Positions 19,561-27,129 of a stretch of 64,000 bases of DNA are shown in pieces (position 1 is the stretch's first letter; the number at the start of each line of letters is the position of its first letter). The notes under the pieces were generated by a model. It had not been told where the DNA came from, did no database searches, and saw only the letters and a list, made by a program, of their open reading frames with translations. Where the stretch lies: contig JAOWCC010001589.1 in assembly GCA_030867875.1 (NCBI GenBank), forward strand, positions 148,091,745 through 148,155,744, read 5' to 3'. This stretch comes from Actinernus sp. WN-2022 (lineage: Eukaryota > Cnidaria > Anthozoa > Actiniaria > Actinernidae). A program made the translations under genes and the position numbers.

Positions 19561-19980
19561 ATGAAAAAACTAAAGATCGCCAACTACATAGGTGCTTACA
19601 GTAAAGATATGCTACCTGATAGGATCAATAATGACGGGTGTGTAGTAATCAATATTCAAGACTATTTTAAAGGCGATGGTACTCACTGGGTTGCCGTATA
19701 TAACAATCATGATAATAACTACATCGAACACTTCGATTCATTCGGCCTATTGCCAGCAGAAGAGGTAATAGAGCTTATGGAAACAAGCAACAAACAAATA
19801 GAGTACAATAGCTCGCAGATTCAAGATATGGATAGCATTATGTGTGGTTATTATTGCATATTCTACATTCTAGAACGCTCAAAGGGTAGAAAACCTATCG
19901 ACATCTTGTTAGACTTTCAGTTCAAACCATCTATGTTCAATGAATTGCTTATACAGCACTTCGCTTACGATATTATGTAA
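19561..19980 (+). CDS. Ulp1/adenain-type cysteine protease (maturation protease)
   Basis: 139 residues counted from the first ATG. The catalytic triad is visible: H42 in GTHWVAV, D59 in HFDSFG and C95 in CGYYC, with Q88 as the oxyanion-hole residue, in the order of the Ulp1/adenain C5-C48 families. It would process virion proteins at glycine motifs. The domain appears to begin before this ATG: the same frame reads LRPLSNIDIDSI immediately upstream (19525-19560), a segment I recognise as the usual start of Polinton proteases. The frame is open from 19420 but has no ATG there, and no TATA-type start motif precedes 19561. Expression as a -1 frameshift fusion to protein B is therefore favoured; internal initiation at 19561 giving a shortened protease is the alternative. 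Confidence 0.88.
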   Translation: MKKLKIANYIGAYSKDMLPDRINNDGCVVINIQDYFKGDGTHWVAVYNNHDNNYIEHFDSFGLLPAEEVIELMETSNKQIEYNSSQIQDMDSIMCGYYCIFYILERSKGRKPIDILLDFQFKPSMFNELLIQHFAYDIM

Positions 19981-19996
19981 CGATATTGTATACGAA
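19981..19996 (+). promoter_or_regulatory. Start motif of the PLA2-domain gene
   Basis: CGATATTGTATACGAA immediately precedes the ATG at 19997, matching the motif before 18492. It supports 19997 over an in-frame ATG at 19940 that lies inside the protease gene. Confidence 0.55.
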
Positions 19997-20857
19997 ATGA
20001 CTAAGATATATTGTCTAAGACAAAAGAAACAAACTGAGACGAAAGATGAGCATATCGTAAAGACTCAAAATGGAAGGACTCGTCTGGTAGGCGTCTGCGT
20101 AGAATGCGGAAGTCAAAAGTCGAAATTCGTGAAATCTACACAAGGCGGTAGTATGTTGCCAGGAGCACTAGCTATTTCAGCTGGAATACCACTTCTTGCT
20201 GGAGCCGCCGCATTATCAATGGTTCCAGGTAGTGGAAAGCTATTTTCGACACTTGCTAAGGGTGCTACACAGGCAATAGGTAAAAAGATAAGAAGCAAAG
20301 CTGCCGATTTCATTGAAAGAGAAGGTCAAACATTATTGAATCTAACATCTAAGAAGATTCGTGGTGGGCAGATACAACATCCAATGAGTATGTATACTAA
20401 CGTAACAGATCCAGCATCCGAATTCTATGATGATCATATGAAAACTATTAAGAAAGGAGGTAAGTTAGACATTCATAAAGCAATATTAAAGGTTGCACCA
20501 AAAAAGGGATTCACGCTACCAGGTCATCATTATACAGGACCTGGGAATCCCTTAGAAAATCAATTGACTTATGATAAGACAGGTCGAATATTAGAGATTT
20601 ACGATAAGCCAACTGGCAAAACTGATGCTGTGAGTATGCAACACGATGTCGATTATTCTATCTGTGATGATGACGTCAAATGCAAAAATGAAGCTGATCG
20701 AAAAATGGTCAAATCATTAGACGAAATTCCATGGAAGGATCGCCAATGGGGTCATGCCTTAGCAAGGAATGCTATCGCGACTAAAGCAAAGCTTGGAATG
20801 GGTGCTAAGAAGCCAAAAAACGGAAAAAGCCGTCGAGTGAAGAAAACTGGCAAGTAA
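19997..20857 (+). CDS. Virion protein with parvovirus-type phospholipase A2 domain
   Basis: 286 residues from the ATG at 19997. The N-terminal ~45 residues resemble a small zinc-knuckle module (C6, C34, C37 visible) with its second cysteine missing. Residues about 53-77 are hydrophobic and Gly/Ala-rich (MLPGALAISAGIPLLAG). IRGGQ at 121-125 fits an adenain-type (M/I/L)xGG-x cleavage site just before the C-terminal domain. That domain carries the calcium-loop YTGPGN at 179-184 and the catalytic HDVDY at 216-220, the two signatures of the PLA2 domain of parvovirus VP1, which opens endosomal membranes during entry. The protein is thus probably an internal capsid protein used at entry. Its basic tail overlaps the open -1 frame of the integrase, and A AAA AAC at 20815-20821 is a slippery site in phase. 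Confidence 0.85.
   Translation: MTKIYCLRQKKQTETKDEHIVKTQNGRTRLVGVCVECGSQKSKFVKSTQGGSMLPGALAISAGIPLLAGAAALSMVPGSGKLFSTLAKGATQAIGKKIRSKAADFIEREGQTLLNLTSKKIRGGQIQHPMSMYTNVTDPASEFYDDHMKTIKKGGKLDIHKAILKVAPKKGFTLPGHHYTGPGNPLENQLTYDKTGRILEIYDKPTGKTDAVSMQHDVDYSICDDDVKCKNEADRKMVKSLDEIPWKDRQWGHALARNAIATKAKLGMGAKKPKNGKSRRVKKTGK
20815..20821 (+). other. Candidate -1 ribosomal frameshift site into the integrase
   Basis: Zero-frame codons read CCA AAA AAC GGA, giving A AAA AAC in X XXY YYZ phase, a classic -1 slippery heptamer. A -1 slip places the next codon at 20821 in the integrase frame, which is open only from 20809 (TAA at 20806-20808) and overlaps the PLA2 gene to its stop at 20855-20857. The site therefore falls inside a 49-nt window where it must be. 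A small 4-bp hairpin (ACGG/CCGT, 20820-20833) overlaps it; no strong stimulatory structure was recognised. Confidence 0.65.
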
Positions 20858-21780
20858 AACTAGCAGATGAATTGCATAGACCAATAAGACGTAAATTTAC
20901 TCGGCGGCGCGTTATAGCTAATCACATTGATGAAATATGGTGTTCTGATCTCGTTGAGATGCAACAGTTTAGCAAATGGAATAAGGGCTATCGATACCTT
21001 CTCATGGTTCTAGACGTCTTTAGCAAGTTTGGTTGGATCTTACCATTGAAAGATAAGAAAGGCGAAACAGTTATGAAAGCTTTTCAAACGATATTCAAGG
21101 AAGGTAGAGAGCCAAAATATCTTTGGGTTGATAAGGGTAAGGAGTACTACAATAAGAATGTGAAAGAGCTATTGGACAAACATAGTATACAAATGTATTC
21201 AACTGAGAATGAAGAAAAGTCTTCTGTTTGCGAGAGATGGAATAGAACGATCAAAACTAAAATGTGGAAGCAATTCACTGTCCAAGGCAATACGCAGTAC
21301 TTAGATATGCTGCCTAGAATATTGAAACAGTACAATAGTACAAAACATTCAAGCATCAAAATGACTCCTATCGAAGCAAGCAAAAAGAAGAATGAAGGAA
21401 CCGTTTACTTTAATCTATATGGTGATATGGAGTCATTACAATCGAAACCGAAATTTAAGGTTAGCGATAAGGTCCGTATATCGAAATACAAGCGTAATGT
21501 ATTCGACAAAGGGTATACTCCGAATTGGACTGAAGAAGCGTTTACAATCGATAAAATCCAGTATACGAATCCCATTACATACAAACTGAAGGATCTGAAT
21601 GGTGAAGAAATACAAGGTTCTTTCTACGAACAGGAGATATCAAAAGCAACTCAAGAAATTTTCAGAATCGACAAAGTCATTAGAAGGAACTACAAGAAAA
21701 AACAAGCTCTAGTATCGTGGAAAGGGTATAGCGATGAATTCAATAGTTGGATACCATTTAAGAATCTAGATTCGATATAG
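20821..21780 (+). CDS. Retroviral-type (RVE) integrase with C-terminal chromodomain-like segment, probably -1 frameshift product
   Basis: Polinton integrase. The DDE core has Asp codons at 20947 (CSDLV) and 21130 (WVDKGKEYYN) and Glu at 21232 (CERWNRT), a 33-residue D-E spacing that I recall as usual for Polintons. The C-terminal 45 residues (FRIDKVIRRN, then VSWKGY, then NSWIP) form a chromodomain-like segment likely to guide insertion to chromatin. The enzyme would insert element ends and create the 6-bp duplication. The frame is open from 20809, and the segment 20851-20901 (QVKLADELHRPIRRKF) matches the usual integrase N-terminus. There is no ATG before 20959, which lies after the first catalytic Asp, so an ATG start would kill the enzyme. 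A TTG at 20872 is the only near-start codon. I give the start as the predicted -1 frameshift point. Confidence 0.88.
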   Translation, partial: RKKPSSEENWQVKLADELHRPIRRKFTRRRVIANHIDEIWCSDLVEMQQFSKWNKGYRYLLMVLDVFSKFGWILPLKDKKGETVMKAFQTIFKEGREPKYLWVDKGKEYYNKNVKELLDKHSIQMYSTENEEKSSVCERWNRTIKTKMWKQFTVQGNTQYLDMLPRILKQYNSTKHSSIKMTPIEASKKKNEGTVYFNLYGDMESLQSKPKFKVSDKVRISKYKRNVFDKGYTPNWTEEAFTIDKIQYTNPITYKLKDLNGEEIQGSFYEQEISKATQEIFRIDKVIRRNYKKKQALVSWKGYSDEFNSWIPFKNLDSI

Positions 21781-21862
21781 ATGCATGCTACATTAATCAA
21801 TTAACCACGTTTGAACGCACATATTAAATTGACAATAATTTATATATATAGTTGTTATATAC
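21781..21862 (+). promoter_or_regulatory. Intergenic promoter region before the zinc-finger gene
   Basis: 82-bp gap, the longest between plus-strand genes. It contains a TATATATATA run at 21841-21850 and GTTATATAC directly before the ATG, so a separate transcription start for the zinc-finger/pPolB (replication) genes is plausible. Confidence 0.55.
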
Positions 21863-22087
21863 ATGAACGATAACAATACCATAGAACCAATCAAAAGACT
21901 AAGAGGTCGACCACGAATGTATGACGACATTGAAAGGAAGCATCGAAAAACTAAGTACATGCTAAGTAAATCTTGGTTCTGCTTAACGTGCGAAATCTAT
22001 AAAGACTACACGATGGCTGGTAAATCAAGTCATATTAAGACCAATAAGCACAAACGCAGCCAAACGCACCTAGGTTTAAAAACATAA
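21863..22087 (+). CDS. Small DNA-binding protein: AT-hook plus C2H2 zinc finger
   Basis: 74-residue basic protein. An AT-hook-like RGRPR core lies at 14-18, and one zinc finger is visible as C40-x2-C43-x13-H57-x5-H63, followed by a basic tail. Both parts bind DNA in known families, A/T-rich minor groove for the hook, so this could be a regulator or a replication/packaging accessory. It sits 26 bp before pPolB and after a stronger TATA-type spacer, suggesting early co-expression with the polymerase. Small zinc-finger proteins of this kind are frequent in Polinton-like elements, but I cannot name a characterised orthologue. Confidence 0.75.
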   Translation: MNDNNTIEPIKRLRGRPRMYDDIERKHRKTKYMLSKSWFCLTCEIYKDYTMAGKSSHIKTNKHKRSQTHLGLKT

Positions 22088-22113
22088 TTTGTTATCTATA
22101 GCTAATATATAGG
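22088..22113 (+). promoter_or_regulatory. Start motif of the DNA polymerase gene
   Basis: 26-bp spacer with TTATCTATAGCTAATATATAGG to the ATG in two overlapping TATA-type parts; TATAGG-ATG matches the motif before the zinc-ribbon gene at 10911. Confidence 0.5.
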
Positions 22114-25100
22114 ATGATGAACGAATCGAATCTCAATAAATTGTCTAAATCGAAACTTATCGAATTGATCTTGAAACAAAATACTATAAGACGTCCAAAA
22201 ATTGCTGAAAACATCCTCTTACCACCAGCTCAATTCAGAGACAACCGACCAGTTCCTACTCCACGAAGAAGCGTTAAGGACATGATCGAACGCTACGAGG
22301 AAAACATCATCCTACCACCAACTCGATTCAGAGATGACTACAAACCAATCCCAGCTCAGAGGACTATCAAAAGACCTGTTCCTGCTCCAAGAACTAAGAT
22401 CATACAACTAGATAGAGCTATGAAAGGTTCAATCAGTTCATTTGAAGTCGCCATTAAGAACAATAAAGACCCACTAGTACAACTAACCACTACGAGAAAA
22501 GGCATTCAGACTCAATTCGAAAAGCTATTGATTGAGACCAAAGGTTACAAATTTGTTGAAACAATAAAGGTTACATTCGAAAAACAGCTAGAGGAAGACA
22601 AGACAACAATCAAAACAGCTTATTTCAACAGCACTGCATCTACGATAATAAATGAAAACGATATCATGGGAGGACTACAATTGGCCAAGCAACAAATACT
22701 AAATAAAATAGCGCAATGGATCTCAGAGGGTTCAGGATGGACTATAGAGACAATCGACAAACATTATATCAACATAGTCAAGTATGAGCCTATGAAAGGA
22801 AGCAGCTACATACAACTACCATCAGAGCTTAGAAATTCAGCTAAAGGCTTAATCAACATGAAAAACATCGACAACGAATGCTTCAGATGGTGCCACGTAA
22901 GGCACTTGAATCCACAGGAAAAATATCCTCAGAGAATCAAGAAGAGCGACAGAAAATCTGCGAAGGACCTAGACTATTCTAACATCGAATTTCCAGTAGC
23001 TACCAAACAGTACAATAAAATCGAAAAGCAAAACAACATTAGTATCAGTGTCTTTGGATATGAAGAAAGGAAGCCATATCCCATATTCGTATCAAAAGAA
23101 AAGTACGATGACCATATGGATCTGTTATTGATCACAGAGAATACAAACAAGCACTACGTTCTAATCAAGGACTTCAACAAGTTTATGTACAACCAAACGA
23201 AACACAAGGAGAGAAAGCACTTTTGTAAGTATTGCCTACAATGCTTCAAATCTGAAAGAGTGTTGGTTGCTCACAAAGAGAATTGCATCCAAGTAAATGG
23301 TACGCAAGCAATTAAGATGCCAACTAAGGAAAACAACATATTGAAATTCAAAAACCATAACAAACAGTTAGCAGTACCATTCGCGATCTATGCCGACTTT
23401 GAAGCTATAACTGAGAAGATCGATGGTTGCAAACCTAATAATGACAAGTCGTACACTGAAGCCTACCAAAAGCATACAGACTGTGGTTATGGCTACAAAG
23501 TAGTATGTTGTTACGACGACAAATATAGCAAACCAGTGCAGATCTATAGAGGTGAGAAATCCGTATACAAATTCATGGAAAGAATGCTCGAAGAAGTCAA
23601 ATGGTGCCAAAAGACGATCAAGAAAAACTTCAACAAAGACATGGTAATGACTAAGGCAAATCGAATAGATTTCAAAACCGCTGATGAATGCCATATATGC
23701 AATGAAGAGTACACTAAGACCGACATAAGAGTTAGAGACCACTGCCACATAACAGGAAAATACAGAGGGTCAGCTCATCAAGATTGCAATCTCAACTTCA
23801 AAATAAAAGCTGAAGAAATCAAGATACCAGTTATCTTCCATAACCTACGTGGATACGACAGCCATCTTATCATGCAAGAAATAGGTAAAGTCGTCAAAAA
23901 CAACACATACATCGATAAAAATGGTAATGAGAAACAACACCAAATCAACGTGATTCCAAATAATATGGAAAAATACATGGCATTCATGCTAGGCAACAAT
24001 TTAGTCTTCCTCGATAGCTTCCAATTCATGAGCCAATCACTTAGCAATCTAGCGAACAACCTCCCAGAAGATCGCTTCAAATACACGTCAGAAGAATTTC
24101 ATGATGAAAAACTCGAATTAATGAAACGAAAAGGGGTTTATCCTTACGACTATATGGATAGCTTCGAGAAATTCGATAAGACACAACTACCAACGAAAGA
24201 AGAATTCCATAGCATCTTGAATGACGAACACGTTACGGATGACCAATACCGACATGCCCAAAACGTATGGAATACTTTCGAACTGGAAACGATGGGTGAG
24301 TACCACGATCTATACCTCAAAACCGACATCTCGTTGTTAGCAGACGTATTCGAAAACTTTAGAAGAACGTGTATGCAATACTACAAACTAGACCCATGCC
24401 ACTACTTCACTAGCCCTGGATTGAGTTGGGACGCGATGCTTAAGATGACTAAGGTCGAATTAGAGCTCATGACTGACGTCGACATGTTCCAGTTCATCGA
24501 AAAAGGCATGCGAGGTGGTATCTCATACATAGCTAACAGATATGGAAAAGCAAACAACCAACACATGAAGAACTACGATGAGAACGCGCCCTCTAAGCAC
24601 ATCATGTATCTCGATGCCAATAATCTCTACGGGTGGGCCATGTCTCATTATTTAGCATATGGTGGCTTTCGATGGTTGACAGATAAGAGAATTAACAATA
24701 CCAACTTAGCCAAATACAACGAAAACAGTAAGAAGGGACTAATCTTAGAAGTCGATCTGGAGTACCCAGAAGAACTACATGACAACCACAACGACTATCC
24801 GTTAGCTCCTGAAAAAGTCAAGGTAACTGAAAACATGCTATCGAATTATTGCATAGAGATTCAGAAGAAATACAACATTTCGATTGGACAAGTCCACAAG
24901 TTGATTCCAAATCTGAACGACAAAACCAAGTACGTAATCCATTATAGAAATCTTCAATTATACCTCGATCTCGGCTTGAAAATAAAGAAAGTACATAGAG
25001 TGCTAGAATTTAATCAATCACCCTGGTTGAAGCAATACATCGATTTCAACACTCAGAAGAGAACCAATGCTAAAAATTCATTCGAGAAAGACTTCTTCAA

Positions 25101-25878
25101 GCTCATGAACAATTCTGTATTCGGTAAGACCATGGAGAACCTCAGAAAGCGAGTAGATATTAGACTAGTAACCAATGAAAAGAAACTACTACAAATGGCA
25201 TCTAAACCGACTTACGTGAGTAGTAAGATATTCAACGAAAATTTAGTAGCAGTCCACAAAATCAAAGAAACATTAACCCTAAACCGACCGGCATACATAG
25301 GTATGTGCATCCTCGACATTTCTAAGACACTAATGTATGATTTCCACTACAACTACATTAAAAAGAAGTATAGCCAAGCTAAGTTGTTGTTCACAGACAC
25401 CGACAGCCTATTGTATGAAATCGAAACTGAAAACGCTTATCAAGATTTTTGGTACGACAAAGATAAATTCGACAATAGCGACTATCCAATAGACAATCAA
25501 TTCCACGATACAACGAATAAGAAAGTAATTGGTAAATTCAAGGACGAGGCTGCTGGAATTCCTATCACAGAGTTCGTAGGGCTTCGATCAAAAATGTACA
25601 GCTACATGAAAGACAACAATATAGGTGCTAAGACGGCTAAAGGCATCAAGAAGAACGTCGTCAAGAAGAACGTCAAACATGAAAACTATAAAGACGTGCT
25701 AATGAACAACAAACAGATGTCACACACTATGAAGACCATTAGAAGTCAAAACCACCAATTGGGAAGCTACGAAATTAACAAGATCTCACTATCATGCTTC
25801 GACGACAAACGGTATCTATTGGAAGACGGGATTACGAGCTACGCTTATGGACACCATAAAATACGAAAAGCGAAGTAG
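22114..25878 (+). CDS. polB: Protein-primed family B DNA polymerase (pPolB)
   Basis: 1254-residue polymerase that would replicate the element from its TIRs using a terminal protein as primer. Residues 6-22 look SAP-like. Residues 32-93 hold two ENI(L/I)LPPxxFRD repeats with PVPxPR-type proline motifs. A C2HC finger is at C371/C374/H387/C391. The 3'-5' exonuclease shows D428/E430 (YADFEA), N577/D582 (FHNLRGYD) and Y734/D738 (YLKTD). Polymerase motif A is D834 with LYG at 838-840, motif B is K996-NNS-VFG, and motif C is DTDS at 1095-1098. A Cys/His module between Exo I and II (C526, C529, DHCH 542-545, H555, C558) resembles the endonuclease VII-like fold. All catalytic residues are intact. The gene ends 37 bp before the right TIR. 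Confidence 0.96.
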   Translation: MMNESNLNKLSKSKLIELILKQNTIRRPKIAENILLPPAQFRDNRPVPTPRRSVKDMIERYEENIILPPTRFRDDYKPIPAQRTIKRPVPAPRTKIIQLDRAMKGSISSFEVAIKNNKDPLVQLTTTRKGIQTQFEKLLIETKGYKFVETIKVTFEKQLEEDKTTIKTAYFNSTASTIINENDIMGGLQLAKQQILNKIAQWISEGSGWTIETIDKHYINIVKYEPMKGSSYIQLPSELRNSAKGLINMKNIDNECFRWCHVRHLNPQEKYPQRIKKSDRKSAKDLDYSNIEFPVATKQYNKIEKQNNISISVFGYEERKPYPIFVSKEKYDDHMDLLLITENTNKHYVLIKDFNKFMYNQTKHKERKHFCKYCLQCFKSERVLVAHKENCIQVNGTQAIKMPTKENNILKFKNHNKQLAVPFAIYADFEAITEKIDGCKPNNDKSYTEAYQKHTDCGYGYKVVCCYDDKYSKPVQIYRGEKSVYKFMERMLEEVKWCQKTIKKNFNKDMVMTKANRIDFKTADECHICNEEYTKTDIRVRDHCHITGKYRGSAHQDCNLNFKIKAEEIKIPVIFHNLRGYDSHLIMQEIGKVVKNNTYIDKNGNEKQHQINVIPNNMEKYMAFMLGNNLVFLDSFQFMSQSLSNLANNLPEDRFKYTSEEFHDEKLELMKRKGVYPYDYMDSFEKFDKTQLPTKEEFHSILNDEHVTDDQYRHAQNVWNTFELETMGEYHDLYLKTDISLLADVFENFRRTCMQYYKLDPCHYFTSPGLSWDAMLKMTKVELELMTDVDMFQFIEKGMRGGISYIANRYGKANNQHMKNYDENAPSKHIMYLDANNLYGWAMSHYLAYGGFRWLTDKRINNTNLAKYNENSKKGLILEVDLEYPEELHDNHNDYPLAPEKVKVTENMLSNYCIEIQKKYNISIGQVHKLIPNLNDKTKYVIHYRNLQLYLDLGLKIKKVHRVLEFNQSPWLKQYIDFNTQKRTNAKNSFEKDFFKLMNNSVFGKTMENLRKRVDIRLVTNEKKLLQMASKPTYVSSKIFNENLVAVHKIKETLTLNRPAYIGMCILDISKTLMYDFHYNYIKKKYSQAKLLFTDTDSLLYEIETENAYQDFWYDKDKFDNSDYPIDNQFHDTTNKKVIGKFKDEAAGIPITEFVGLRSKMYSYMKDNNIGAKTAKGIKKNVVKKNVKHENYKDVLMNNKQMSHTMKTIRSQNHQLGSYEINKISLSCFDDKRYLLEDGITSYAYGHHKIRKAK

Positions 25879-25915
25879 TAAGCGGTATAGTAGAGACCAA
25901 CTATAAAATAGAATG

Positions 25916-26260
25916 AAGAGAAGAATGAAGAGAAGAATTCGATATCCAAAGATTGAAACCAGTTATGGAGATTTCCAAGAATTCGACATCCAAAGATTGA
26001 AACCGGCTATGGAGATTTCCAAGAATTTGACATCCAAAGATTGAACTGGTTAAACCGGTTATGAAGAACTTCAAGAATTCGACCACGCCCTAAATTGACC
26101 ACGCCCTAAATAATTCCAAGGATAGTAGTACAGTAGTACAGTAGTATCGAGGGTGGGGAGAGACCTTCTTCGAGGTTGAGACCTTCTTTGAGGTCGACAA
26201 CGGATTATTTCGATCTCGAAGAGATTGAAATGGTCCGGTGCCCCCACCCCCTATACTACT
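25916..26260 (-). repeat. Right terminal inverted repeat (345 bp)
   Basis: Reverse complement matches the left TIR across its length, except for one base near the outer end and a missing ~18-bp repeat unit (plus 3 additional bases). It contains the same 16-bp and 44-bp subterminal repeats and the same 19-bp foldback. It ends CCCCTATACTACT at 26260. A short open frame here (25901-26086) is the mirror of one in the left TIR and is not considered a gene. Confidence 0.97.
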
Positions 26261-26266
26261 GCCATT
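26261..26266. other. Target-site duplication, right copy (GCCATT)
   Basis: Direct repeat of 10318-10323, after which the satellite resumes with CTGTCCACAAGCACTTCAC, precisely where the left flank stopped. Confidence 0.97.
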
Positions 26267-27129
26267 CTGTCCACAAGCACTTCACATCTTTATCCTGGTA
26301 GCATCAGAACACCAATGGATTATGTTGGAGAAAGAAATGAAGAAAAAAATCAACATCTTCAAAAATGGTCAAATCTGTATTTTTTGGACCAGACCGGGTA
26401 GGCAAAAAATATCAGATTTCTGACAAAAACTAAAAAACCACTCAATATGCTTCAAAATGTTGGCAAACAATCTCCTGGTAGCTTGAGAACACAAATGGAG
26501 AAAGAATTGAAGAAAAAACTCAACATCTTCAAAAATGGTCAAATCTGTATTTTTTTGACCAGACCGGGTAGGCAAAAAATGTCAGATTTCTGACAAAAAC
26601 TAAAAAACCACTCAATATGCTTCAAAACGATGGCCAACAATCTGCTGATAGTTAACAGACATGATTGGATTAAGTTGGAGAAAGAAATGAAGAAAAAAAT
26701 CAACATCTTCAAAAATGGTCAAATCTGTATTTTTTGGACCAGACCGGGTAGGCAAAAAATATCAGATTTCTGACAAAAACTAAAAAACCACTCAATATGC
26801 TTCAAAATGTTGGCAAACAATCTCCTGGTAGCTTGAGAACACAAATGTAGAAAGAATTGAAGAAAAAAATCAACATCTTCAAAAATGGTCAAATCTGTAT
26901 TTTTTTGACCAGACCGGGTAGGCAAAAAATATCAGATTTCTGACAAAAACTAAAAAACCACTCAAAATGCTTCAAAACGATGGCAAAAAATCTGCTGATA
27001 GTTAACAGACATGATTGGATTAAGTTGGAGAAAGAAATGAAGAAAAAAATCAACATCTTCAAAAATGGTCAAATCTGTATTTTTTGGACCAGACCGGGTA
27101 GGCAAAAAATATCAGATTTGTGACAAAAA

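Larger units (their letters stand above)
10324..26260. mobile_element. Complete Maverick/Polinton element, 15,937 bp
   Basis: The element has 345-360 bp terminal inverted repeats starting AG and ending CT, a 6-bp target duplication, and all core Polinton genes: pPolB, RVE integrase, FtsK/HerA-like ATPase, Ulp1-like protease, major and minor capsid proteins. The size is within the usual 15-20 kb range. None of the main reading frames has an internal stop, and the TIRs differ only by one substitution and one short repeat-number change, so the copy looks young and possibly functional. Two genes (protease and integrase) lack a normal start and appear to be read by -1 frameshifting from their upstream neighbours. 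The element sits inside a satellite array, and removing it with one GCCATT restores the satellite unit. Confidence 0.97.

Noticed and set aside
19940..19996. Upstream ATG for the PLA2 protein
   Set aside because: It lies inside the protease gene, and the TATACGAA motif directly precedes the ATG at 19997.
20872..20874. TTG as the integrase start codon
   Set aside because: Non-AUG initiation in a eukaryote is possible but weak, no start motif precedes it, and conserved coding continues upstream; the in-phase slippery site explains more.
10324..26260. Integrated phage or free eukaryotic virus instead of a Polinton
   Set aside because: TIRs, 6-bp duplication, RVE integrase and pPolB together with satellite flanks identify a Polinton; no bacterial features are present.
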